Both the position numbers and the translations under genes were made by a program. A stretch of 38,861 nucleotides of DNA from Cryptomeria japonica (taxonomy: Eukaryota; Streptophyta; Pinopsida; Cupressales; Cupressaceae), in the NCBI RefSeq assembly GCF_030272615.1, contig NC_081405.1:309971374-310010234 (forward strand). Reading direction: 5' to 3'. Below the pieces are notes generated by a model that worked only from the letters and a program-made list of their open reading frames with translations, did not search any database and had not been told where the DNA came from. Numbering within the stretch: position 1 is the stretch's first letter; every line of letters begins with the position of its first letter. Shown piece after piece: positions 21,321 to 31,020 of this stretch.

Positions 21321-22555
21321 TGTTGGCAAATTAGAGGAATTGATTATTTGTTGCATTGATTTTTTGTCATTGATGGCAACACCAACTGTTTTGGTTAATT
21401 ACCGGTTTCCGGTAGGTTCCGGTAGAGTGGTTGGATTATGATATTGATCCAGTATGCTTTGGTTTGCAAAATTGGTTTCATCTATCATTCATGGTATTTA
21501 GATGCATATCATGATCACTTGATTCAGGATTCGAGGACTCTAGAGCTATCATCTCTTCTAGTAAGCCTTTTGGTCAATGGTAAGGATTTTACCGATAGAG
21601 CTTTGTTGAAGATCTTTTGATGCGCATGATAAGTGATATTGGTGCGGCTTCTAGATGGATTTTAGGATGTTTTTGGTTATCTTATTCATGTTCTTGTTGA
21701 TTGGTGGTGTTGCATTTAGGATAGGACCTAATGTTAGATTATTATGCTAGGTTATGGACCAGTTTATGTAATGTGTTGGTGGATGATCCCTATGCGTTAT
21801 CGGTTGGATTTATTGATTGGATTATGTTGTTTCAATCTTAGGCCAACTCGGTTGATCATTAGATTGCAGGTTTATGTTATAAATTTATTTTATTATCTTT
21901 TAGGTGGCCGACCTAATTGTTTAAGTCCTGGGATCGTATAAATTTGATGTAAGATCTCTTAGATCATGTTTATGGTTATGGGTTTTGGTTTTATGGGTTA
22001 TGCAACTATCTGTGTGTGAATAAGGTTGTAATCAGATGTAGAGGTTTTGGTCGATCATAGGTGATCGAATTGGGTTGGTGAAAGAGGTTTAAGACCTCTT
22101 GTACTGAGCTTAACCAGAACTATACTCAGGCATACGAGATGTTATTCTTGCAATTCACTCTTCTTTCTGAATTGTAGTCTGGATTTATTTTGTATTCAAT
22201 GAGGCTCCTTTTGTGATGAGCAGTACGCTCTAGGATGTTGGCCTTCCTGCATGTGCAGGCCCCTCTTTCTTAATCACATACTTACTACAAAAGTATTATC
22301 TGACTGTGGGTAGGTTTCCCACCATGGTTTTTCCCTTTACCAGTTTTTCCACATACAAATCTTGGTGTTATCTTTTGTGGATGATTGGTAAATGTTTTGT
22401 GGCTTATATTTGTTCTTAACTATTATATCTACTATTCCAGTATTTGGTTTATGTATTTTGGTAATAAGATTTTAATGCTTAAAGTTATATAATCTATTGA
22501 CAACTGATTCAACCCCCCCTCTCAGTTTTCCACCAATTATTTGAGTTGTATAACA
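21321..22555 (+). repeat. Copia 5' LTR (1,235 bp)
   Basis: Starts TGTTGGCAAATTAGAG, ends GAGTTGTATAACA. Contains TTTTGTCATTGATGGCAACA near the start, the CCTGCATGTGCAGG palindrome at 22246-22259, TTTCCCACCATGGTTTTTCC, and GATTCAACCCCCCCTCTCAG at 22506-22525. The homologous 3' copy is at 27938-29187. Confidence 0.95.
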
Positions 22556-22556
22556 A

Positions 22557-22569
22557 TTTATATAAGAGC
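22557..22569 (+). promoter_or_regulatory. Decayed primer-binding site
   Basis: TTTATATAAGAGC immediately after the LTR. It keeps the TAT and AGAGC parts of the initiator-Met site TTGGTATCAGAGC but has lost the GG pair and one more base, so priming would be impaired. Confidence 0.65.
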
Positions 22570-22609
22570 TTGGTCCTCTTTGCAGAAGCTTTACTGCTTG
22601 AGGAAGATC

Positions 22610-23540
22610 CTATATCATCTAATAGTTCAAGCTCATCAAGTTCATCTGTAGCTATTTTCTAGAGATAAATTCCTAGGCTTGATGGAACAAATTATAGAGT
22701 ATGAAAGATTTTGATGGATACTCATTTGAGATGTCTTGGCAAGGAGATTTGGGAGATCACTAAGAAAGGATATACACCTCATAATCCAACATCCGGCAAT
22801 CCTCTTCTAGTAGGCTTGGATAAGGACACTAAAAATGATTGTAGAGATAGAGAAGCCCTTTTGTGTACACTTTCTGATCAGCAAGTTATGGGACTAACTT
22901 AAAAATCAACTACAAAGGCTATATGGGATAAATTGGAGACTCTTAATGAAGGTGACCCTACTATTAAAATTGTTGAACTTGATGGTTACCAAGTGAGATA
23001 TGAGATATGACGAGAGTTAATGAAATTTTCATGGGAATTGAGTGCTATGGTGGATCTCTGAATGAAGATGAAATAGTTTCTAAAGTAATGAGAGATTTTC
23101 CACTGGATTATAAGATGAAGGATACTACAATTAATGAGTTTATACTAATGGCAAACACCTTTGTTAATAGGGATACCTTGGTTGGGATGTTATCTTCTTT
23201 TGAGCTTGAGGAATTTGGTCCTTCTAGAGTTACAAAATCTGAACATGCTTTTCATGCATCTACATCATCTACCAACAAGAGTGATTGGAAATCCTTATAT
23301 ACTAAGGAAATGGAAGAAATGAAGAAAGGAGATGAAGAGTTTGAGAAACTTGAATCCTTATTGCTAGAAGAGTACCTAAAGGTCCGATAGGAAGTAAGTA
23401 TGAAGGAAAATCACCTTTTAAATGGTTTGCATGTAATAAGATAGGTCATTTTGCATCTACATGTCCTTAAAGGAATTCAAGATTTGAGGAAAGAGCTACA
23501 AGATCTTTTAGGCCTAACCTTGATTATTAGTCAAGCATAG
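22610..23540 (+). pseudogene. Copia gag (UBN2/DUF4219 type) with zinc knuckle
   Basis: The N-terminal DUF4219 signature (DGTNYRV-stop-KILMDTHLRCLG) is at 22680-22740, with the usual Trp codon now TGA. A UBN2 core follows (AIWDKLETLNEGDPTIK, 22920-22970; after a shift SLNEDEIVSKVMRDFPLDYK, 23057-23115; RDTLVGMLSSFELEEFGP, 23170-23225). A Lys/Glu-rich stretch leads to a zinc knuckle at 23423-23467 reading WFACNKIGHFASTC: the first Cys is Trp, so the knuckle cannot bind zinc normally. Gag packages the element RNA into virus-like particles. At least two frameshifts and several stops. Confidence 0.85.
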
Positions 23541-23639
23541 GTACAAAAGGAACACAGACAAATCATGCTACTATGTGGATGAGGAAGGTGTGAGTAATTC
23601 TGATAATAAATCAAAACAAGATTCAGCTATTTGATATGT

Positions 23640-24036
23640 CAATAGAAAGGAATGGGTATTATTGGCTATCAGGGAAGATGATCTGTTACCTGAAGAAAAG
23701 GCCCTTGCTGCTAAAGCTGAAGACAAGGATGAATTGGTGATAGATAGTGGATGTTCACATCATAGGACTGGAGATAAAATGAAGTATCTATCTTTGCAAG
23801 AATTTGATGGCAGTCTAGTTAGATTTAGAGATGACAAAGCATGCATGGTCAAGGGAAGAGGAACTATATCCCTGGATAGTAAGTATAACATCGATAATGT
23901 TTATTATGTTGAAGGTTTAAGGCATAATATTTTGAGTGTACGACAGTTGATGGATAAGGGATTTCAGTTACAATTCAAGGATGGAAAATGCAAGATTATC
24001 AACAGATCTGGATTGGAGATTGTAATTGGTACTTAG
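23640..24036 (+). pseudogene. Copia aspartic protease
   Basis: Open from 23662 to the TAG at 24034. The catalytic motif is intact: LVIDSGCSHHRTGD, with Asp at 23743-23745. Downstream it keeps the family features NIDNVYYVEGLRHNILSVRQL and an LQFKDGKCKI strand. It would cut Gag-Pol. This is the longest uninterrupted domain of the element. Confidence 0.88.
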
Positions 24037-24084
24037 ACTAAAGGTAACATCTTTAATTTGAACTTTGGTGAGAAGAAATAATTG

Positions 24085-24990
24085 ATTGCATAAATTGATG
24101 AGAGTTGGCTATGACATAAGAGGTTATGTCATGTGAATTTTGATTGGATTGTAAAGATCGGTTCTACTAAGGCAGTTAGAGATATACCTAAGATTGTGAA
24201 ACCCTATAATCCGGTATGTAAGGAATATCAAATCGGAAAGAAAATCAGAACTTCTTTTAAGAGTATACAAGACAAATCTAATGATGTTCTTGATCTTATT
24301 CATACTGATTTGTGTGGTCCTGAAGAATCAAAATTCTTCAGGGTGATAGATATTTTATGCTAATCATTGATGACTATTCTAGAATGATTTGGGTTACTTT
24401 TCTAAGGGAGAAATCTAAAGCATTTGAAAAGTTTAAAATCTTTAAAGATAAAGTTGAGATGAAGACATGATTAAAGATTAAATGCTTAAGGTCTAATCAA
24501 GGTGGATAATTCACATCAGGTGAATTTAACAATTATTGCGAAAAGAATGGGATAAGGAGACAGTTATCTGCACCCCAGACACCTCAGCAAAATGGAGTTG
24601 TGGAAAGGAAGAACATAACTATCTTGGATGCAACTAGAACTATGATTATGGAAGCTAATCTACCTCATATATACAGGAGAGAAGTTGTTAGTACAATGGT
24701 ATACACATTCAGTAGAGTTCATATCAAAGGAGACAACAGTAAGACGCCTTATGAGTTATGATTTGGTCATACACCTACAGTTAAGTATTTTAGAATCTTT
24801 GGTAGTAAATGATATATCAAAAGAGATGATTCCATTGGAAAGTTTGATCCTCAATGTGATGAAGGGATATTTCTTGGATATTCTAATGAAATAAAAGCAT
24901 ATAGATGTTATAACAAAAGAATACAGAGAATTGTGGAGAGCACTAATGTCAAGGTTGATGAGTAGAACAAAAGTCAAATCAGAAATTATG
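24085..24990 (+). pseudogene. Copia integrase
   Basis: The GAG_pre-integrase zinc region has HKRLCHVNF near 24115-24140 and CKEYQIGK near 24211, where the second Cys of C-x2-C is Tyr. In the catalytic core the first Asp is in HTDLCGP (24306), the second position (24495-24497) is Asn instead of Asp, followed by a stop two codons after GG, and the third is Glu in GVVERKN (24603-24605). The spacing between the last two is 36 codons, exactly the D-35-E of retroelement integrases. The C-terminal part (TPTVKYFRIFGSK, GKFDPQCDEGIFLGYS) is recognisable. Loss of one catalytic residue and several stops make it dead. Confidence 0.88.
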
Positions 24991-25229
24991 AGAGACAACT
25001 GATAGTGGAAATGATCATAAATGAATCGGTAACACCTACACCAAAATAGAATGTTGAACCAGTTACTCCAGCAGTATCATAAAATTCAACCATAACTAAA
25101 GATCAAAGCAGAGGAACAGAAAGTTAGAAGATTCCTCGGTATGTAAGGTTAAATAACTCTAAAGATTAGATCATTGGAGATAAGAATAAAGGATTTATGA
25201 CAAGGAGGTTGGTAGCTGATGAGATATGT

Positions 25230-26150
25230 TTAATTTCTTAAATTGAACCAACATCAGTAATTGAAGCATGTAAAGACGAATACTGGATGAGAGCTATGGA
25301 GGAAGATTTAGATCAGATAGAAAATAATAATACATGGACTTTAGTTCCCCGACCTAAAAATAAGAATGCTATTGGAACTAAATGGGTTTATAGGAATAAA
25401 TTGAATGAAGATGGACAATTTGTGAGGATAAGGCTAGATTGTTTACAAAGGATATTCTCAAAAGGAAGGAATTGATTATGATGAGACTTCTGCTCCGGTA
25501 GCTAGGATTGAAGTTGTGAGATTATTTCTTGCTTATGCTGCCCATAAGAACTACAAGGTTTATCAGATGGATGTTAAGTATGCATTTTTGAATGGAGATA
25601 TTGAAGAGGAAGTTTGAATTGAGCAACCTGATGAATTTTCACTTTCAGATGATAAAAACATGGTTTGCAGGTTAAGGAAAGCTTTATATGGATTGAAATA
25701 ATCCCTTATAGCTTGGTATGCAAGATTGGATAAATATCTTTTGAAGCTTGGTTTCACTAAAGGTAATGCTGATATTAATTTATATTAAAAAACCACTAAT
25801 GATGACATATTGATTATTAAAGCCTTTATTGATGATATAATGTTTGGAGGTGAGGATAAGTTATGTATGAAATTCTTGTATAATATGAAGAATGAATTTG
25901 AGATGTCCGTGATTGGGGAGATGAAATTTTTCTTAGGTTTGCAGATTACTAAGACTGAGAAAGGTATTTTCATCTATCAAACTAAGTATGCTAGGGAGTT
26001 GTTGAAGAAATTTGGTATGGAAAATTCTAAACCGGTTGGTACTCCTATGATTACAAGTGAGAAATTGACTAAGATAGATGCATCAGCATCTATAAATCCT
26101 ACAAGGTACAAGTCTATGATTGGAGGTTTGTTATATCTGACTTAGACTAG
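25230..26150 (+). pseudogene. Copia reverse transcriptase (RVT_2)
   Basis: Begins with WMRAMEEDLDQIENNNTWTL (25287) and GTKWVYRNKLNEDG. A frameshift near 25460 leads to [17 protein letters not shown], then [17 protein letters not shown]-stop, LRKALYGLK-stop and the polymerase box FIDDIMFGG, with the two Asp codons at 25831-25836. C-terminal features include GEMKFFLGLQITKTEKGIF and KPVGTPM. The catalytic pair is retained, but at least one frameshift and five nonsense codons interrupt the domain. Confidence 0.9.
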
Positions 26151-26776
26151 ACCAAATATAATGAATGCAATTTGTATTGTATCAAGATATCAGAGTGATC
26201 TTAGAGAGAATCATGAGAGTGCAGTGAAAAGGATTTTTCAGCTATTTACAGGGAACAACTAAATATGGTTTGTGGTATCCTAAAGATGATGGTTTTACAC
26301 TAAGTGCATATATAGATGCAGATTGGGTTGGAGATGATGATTGTAAGAGAACATCCAGTGGAGCTTTCTTTCTTGGAAAGAAACTTGTTTCATGGATCAG
26401 CAAGAAATAATCATGTACCTCTTTATCTACTGTTGAAGCTGAGTAAGTTGCTGCTGCTACCTACTCTACATAAGTTCTATGGATGAAGAAAATGTTGAAG
26501 GATATAAGGGTGGATTTTAATGAACTGGTAATTATTCACTATGATAACTCTACTGCTATTGACATATCAAAGAATCCGATATTTCATTCTAAGACAAAAC
26601 ACATATCTATCAAGTATAACTTTTTGAAGGAGGAGGTGGAAGAAAATGAAGTCAGAATGGTTTATGTGAACACTAAAGAGAAAATTGTAGATATCTTCAC
26701 TAAACCTTTGCCGAAGGAGTCATTTGAGTACTTCAGAGACAGATTAGGGGTTTCTACCCCTTCGGTAGAGACCTAA
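26151..26776 (+). pseudogene. Copia RNase H and Pol C-terminus
   Basis: After TRPNIMNAICIVSRYQSDL and a frameshift near 26240 come the RNase H words LSAYIDADWVGDDDCKRTSS, SWISKK-stop-SCTSLSTVEAE-stop-VAA and, in the open part 26483-26776, VIIHYDNSTAIDISKNPIFH, KTKHISIKYNFLKEEV and EKIVDIFTKPLPKE. It ends at a natural TAA after STPSVET. Two stops in the SLSTVEAE region replace a Gln and a Tyr codon of the family pattern. Confidence 0.9.
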
Positions 26777-27700
26777 GTGATCTTGATTGGCATCAGTCTA
26801 GTATGCATTTACAGACCTTCTATTCATTCCAAATTGATATGTTGGTGCTACTACTCAGGGGGAGTAGTCAGTTGTGTTCTTCAGAGGATTTATGATTTTT
26901 CTTTGATGTTTATGTCAGATTTTTGGCATTGTGAAGTAGTCACCAGTGAGCAGGGACCTCAAGGAGATCAATTTGGACCAGTTAGCAAGAGTAAACACAA
27001 CAGAAACACACAAATATGATGGAGGCAATGCAAAATAGATAGTTTTATTGCATGAAAATTAATTACATCCAACCGGTAATAACTGGGTTACAATATACCG
27101 ACATACAGGCCTGGTAGAATAGGTCACAATCAAGACCTTAAATTAAAGATATATCTTCTAGGAATAGTCTCTCTATCTGATACTCTGATTGATCTCCAAT
27201 GATTGCATTCTAAATCATGATTACAAATATATATATCGATCCAAAGGATCTAGTTAGCCCAAAAAGGGATCAAAACCTAGAGAACAAGACCTAACGTGCA
27301 AATGAACAAGGTCGGCCTCCACCAGAGATTCCTCTAGAGAATCCAAAGGGTTAAACGTAGAAGGTTGGCCACATGCCAAGAAACATCAAGATCAATGCTC
27401 AAGGCTCCACAAACTTTAGAATGGGTTCCGATAGATCACCAAAAAAGGTCTCGGACAACTGGTAACAAAAAACTATCATGGAGACCAGTAACGATATCTT
27501 GCGGGAAAGTGATCTAGATGAGATGCGGTTTTAAATCAAGAAAGATGATCAAATCTTCAAGTAGAATCCAACTCCATAGGATCTGGTGAGCCAAAATCGG
27601 GACACACAAAAAGAATACTGAAACAACAAATAAAACAAAAAGGAAAATATTTTTGGTTGTTGCAATATTGTTGTGTACTGGGGATGCTCCTGCATCACAT
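26777..27700. other. Non-pol DNA between RNase H and the 3' LTR
   Basis: About 0.9 kb with no convincing frame. SIRE/Maximus elements can have an env-like frame here, but I see none. The stretch 27015-27601 is flanked by 9-bp ACACACAAA direct repeats (27006-27014 and 27602-27610) and contains, on the minus strand, GCAATAAAAC, so it may be a separate insertion. Confidence 0.5.
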
Positions 27701-27707
27701 TGATGTC

Positions 27708-27936
27708 AAAGGGGGAGAGATATATGTGAAAAATAGAGCTTAACAAAATATCAGTCAAAGGGGAGAGATCAGAGCTTAACAAGGATATCATTCACAGTGG
27801 GAGTTTGTTAACTTCATTGTAATATCACTTTATGGGAGATTGTTGTCTTTCTTTCTTTGGGGGAGACTTGTTTGGCATTTCTTGGCACTTGGATGTTTTT
27901 CACATCTAGTGTTGACATCAATGCCAAAGGGGGAGA
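27708..27936 (+). promoter_or_regulatory. Polypurine tract and a series of tract-like purine runs
   Basis: The tract next to the 3' LTR is AAAGGGGGAGA at 27926-27936, preceded by CATCAATGCC and followed by TTGTTGG. Similar runs occur upstream: 27708-27720 (AAAGGGGGAGAGA, preceded by TTGATGTC), 27757-27768 (AAAGGGGAGAGA) and 27859-27866 (GGGGGAGA). A 36-bp duplication (AGAGCTTAACAA at 27735 and 27771) lies among them. Polypurine tracts prime plus-strand synthesis. Confidence 0.75.
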
Positions 27937-27937
27937 T

Positions 27938-29187
27938 TGTTGGAAAATTGGAGGAATTGACTATGTGTTGTATCTATTTTTTGTCATTAATGGAAACACC
28001 GACTGTTTTTCTTATTTACCGGTTTTCGGTAGGTTCCGGTAGAGCGGTTGGATTATGATATTGATCTGATATGCTCTAGCATGCTTTGATTTATGGAATT
28101 GGTTTGATCTATCATTCATGCTATTTAGATGTGTATCACGATCTATTGGTTCAGGATTTGACATGACTCAGGAGCTATCATTTGGTCTAGTATGCCTTTT
28201 GGTCACCGGTAAGGGTTTTACCAGCAGAGCTTTGTTGAATATCTTTTGATGCACATGATAAGTAGTATTGGTGTGGCTTCTAGATGGTTTTCGAGATGCT
28301 GTTGGTTATCTTGTTCGTATTCCCATTGATCAGTGGTGTTGCATTTAGGACCAAACCTAATGCTATCATATTCTTCTAGGTTATGGACCAGTTTATGTAA
28401 CGTGTTGGTGGATGATCTTGATGCGTTACTAGTTGGATTTATTGATTGCATTATGTTATTTCGGTCTTAGCCTGACTTGGTTGATCATTGGATTGTGGGT
28501 TTACGTTATGAATTTATTGTATTATCTTTTAGGTGGCTGACCTAATTTTTTAGGTCCTAAGATGGTATAAATATGATGTAAGATCTCTTTGTAGATCATG
28601 GTTATGGTTATGGGTTCTCAATTTTATGGGTTATGCGACTATCTGTGTGCGAATAAGGTTGTAATCATATGCATAGGTTTTGGTCGATCATAGGTGATCA
28701 AATTGGGTTCATGAAAGAGGTGTAAGACCTCCAGTACTGAGCTTAGCCGGAACTATACTCAGGCATAGGAGATGTTATTTCATGCAGTTCACTCTTCTTT
28801 TCGTATTGTAGTCTAGATTTATTTTGTAGTCAGTGAGGTTCCTTCTGTGATGAACAATGCGCTCTAGGTTGTTGGCCTTCATGCATGTGCAGGCCCCTCT
28901 TTTTTGTAATCACATACTTACTATAGAAGTATTATCTGACTATGTGTAGGCTTCCCAACGTGGTTTTTCCCTTTACTAGGTTTTTCACGTACAAATCTTG
29001 GTGTTATATTTTGTGGATGGCTGGTAAATGTTCCGTGGCTTATATTTGTGCTTAATTGTTGTACCTTCTATTCTGTTATTTGGTTTATGTATTCTAGTAA
29101 TAAGGTTTTAATTCTTAAAGTTATAATCTGTTGACAACTGATTCACGCCCCGCTCTCACTTGTCCACCAGTTATCTGAGTTCTAACA
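27938..29187 (+). repeat. Copia 3' LTR (1,250 bp)
   Basis: Starts TGTTGGAAAATTGGAG, ends GAGTTCTAACA. It follows the 5' LTR block by block, with CATGCATGTGCAGG at 28880-28893 (one change from the 5' copy) and GATTCACGCCCCGCTCTCA near the end. Confidence 0.95.
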
Positions 29188-29192
29188 GTGAG
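29188..29192. repeat. Target-site duplication GTGAG (right)
   Basis: Perfect copy of 21316-21320. Confidence 0.95.
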
Positions 29193-30734
29193 CAGTATCA
29201 AAGTAGGTGTTGAGCACTGAACACCAAAATGCTAGGGTGAGGTCTAGGTGAGGATGTTCAATTTTATAGGGGTACAATTTATGACTCTATACAAACAATC
29301 AGTTGGATACTGTTCCTAACCAACACCATCTTGGGTTCATCCCCATGTAAGGATTTAAGTAACCATTCAATAGTCAGTGAAATACCATGAAGCCTCAAAT
29401 CCTTCAATCTTAAGCCCACATTATTTTTTTCCAAACATGACCACTCCCATTTGACCAAATGTTACTTCTTCCCTTTTCCATCAGATAACAAAATAAATTA
29501 TAATCATCTTTTAGATCTCATTAACTAGATAACTATTAAAAAGACAAATAGAAAATTAGTACAAGTTGTATGAAAACAGAATTTCCTAGAAAATATAAAA
29601 CCTTCCAACTAAGTATAAAAACTACTTATAACATTTTCTTGCATTACTCTCAATATTTTTGTTGATCCATTGCCACACATCTTCTAAATAGGGACCATCT
29701 ACAACTATAAGTCTCGAATATATCTATCTACCTAATTAGGCCTTCCCTAGTAGAGTTAATGCTTTGTAAACCATATCAAGGGAGATCTTTCCAACCAATC
29801 ATAGTGGATTTTGTATTAGATTGGTATGTCTAGGATCATGGTGGGCAAAACAGGCCCTTAAGTGGCAATGAAAATCAGAAAAATAGAGTCAGGCAACTTG
29901 ACATACATTTTTGAATAAGTTACCAACATTATTTCAAAAATATGTAAGAATATAATTTGTAAAAAATTGAATTTAGTTTCTAAGCTACTAGTTATTTTCT
30001 ATAAAAAAATACTATTTGACAAAAAATTGAAATTTCAATGTAGTAGTACTAAAAATTTTAGGAAAATGATAAGTGGCAGGTGTCTTCTCACCACCCTAAC
30101 CACAATCAAATCATAATATTTTTTAATAATATTTTACATAAAAGTACATGACTCATGTATGGATGTGACACATAATTGTTTGTATTTTTTTATGAAATAA
30201 ATAATTAATTATGAGTTTTTTACTACAACTTCTTAAAAATATAAGAGCACAAATGTCTAACCACCATAACTTAGTCAAAAATTTATGAAATTCAATTTAT
30301 TTATTTATATATCTATTGTATACGAAGAATTATAATGTGACACATGTTTCAATTTCAGAAAATGAGATATCATTTGAAAGTTATAGATATATTTCAGTTA
30401 GCCTATCAATCAAGACTTTAGTCATAATATCATCACTTTTTGGTCCCTCATGATACTACATATACCCAGATAGCTTAGCACTAGAAGAAGAGAAAAATAA
30501 ATTAAATTTATGCATAAGGTAGAACAATTCTTTAAATGCAATAACATAGAGTGAAGGGTAAATATGGTATCCTTTCCTAATGGATATTTCTAAGGTAAAG
30601 TTTTTAGGTATAAGTAGATATTTACATCAATCTAAGCAAAAAAATCCCATATTAGATTCTTGCAAATATTGCACAAGGGGTCTAGGAATCCAAAGGCTTC
30701 AAGAGCCATGAGCAGGATTGACCATTCAACTCTA
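29193..30734. other. AT-rich non-coding DNA
   Basis: About 1.5 kb with no frame over 60 codons, no tandem repeat and no terminus that I can see. It continues the target sequence into which the copia inserted. Confidence 0.6.
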
Positions 30735-31020
30735 TCATCACTAATAAATTTAACCTAAAATTCCGACAGAGAAGGTATATTGTGACAAAATTTGATTTTT
30801 TTTTGAGACAATACCCAAATTCTTCGGAATTCCGACAATAATTTCACATTTGGTTTTGATGGAGAAGGAATTACTAGTGATTTTTTTTTTTTTAAAGTCC
30901 TCGTGTTCGTTGAAATTCTGACGAACATGGGCATTACTTAAAAAAAAAACACTGCAATTTATTTTAACCCCAAGCAATCTCGCACAAGCTTGGCGTAGAC
31001 CTTCGTCCCTGATCAACCCA
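30735..31020 (-). repeat. Inner inverted-repeat copy, right
   Basis: Matches 13318-13545 in reverse complement, with an additional ~50 bases (TTCTTCGGAATTCCGACAAT at ~30818 and flanks) missing on the left copy. Poly-T runs at ~30788 and ~30880 correspond to the poly-A runs of the left copy. Confidence 0.75.

Larger units (their letters stand above)
21321..29187 (+). mobile_element. Ty1/copia LTR retrotransposon, SIRE/Maximus-like, boundary-complete but inactive
   Basis: 7,867 bp with both LTRs (TGTTGG...TAACA), a 5-bp perfect target duplication GTGAG, a decayed primer-binding site and a polypurine tract. Internal order is gag, protease, integrase, reverse transcriptase, RNase H, which is the copia order. 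Long LTRs, the CCCCCCTCTCAG block before the primer site, ~1.16 kb of non-pol DNA before the 3' LTR and repeated AAAGGGGGAGA runs fit the SIRE/Maximus lineage. Every domain has stops or frameshifts. In the first 60 bases of the LTRs I count 9 differences, so the insertion is old. Confidence 0.93.

Noticed and set aside
26777-27019. Env-like frame after copia pol
   Set aside because: 80 codons, no signal peptide, transmembrane or coiled-coil pattern.
30876-30880. TAGTG within the inner repeat, which could be the right CACTA terminus paired with 6507
   Set aside because: The bases inside (CACTAGTAATTCC on the minus strand) agree with the left terminus only for CACTAG; the left copy of the same repeat has no CACTA word, and the TNP2 gene lies outside this interval.
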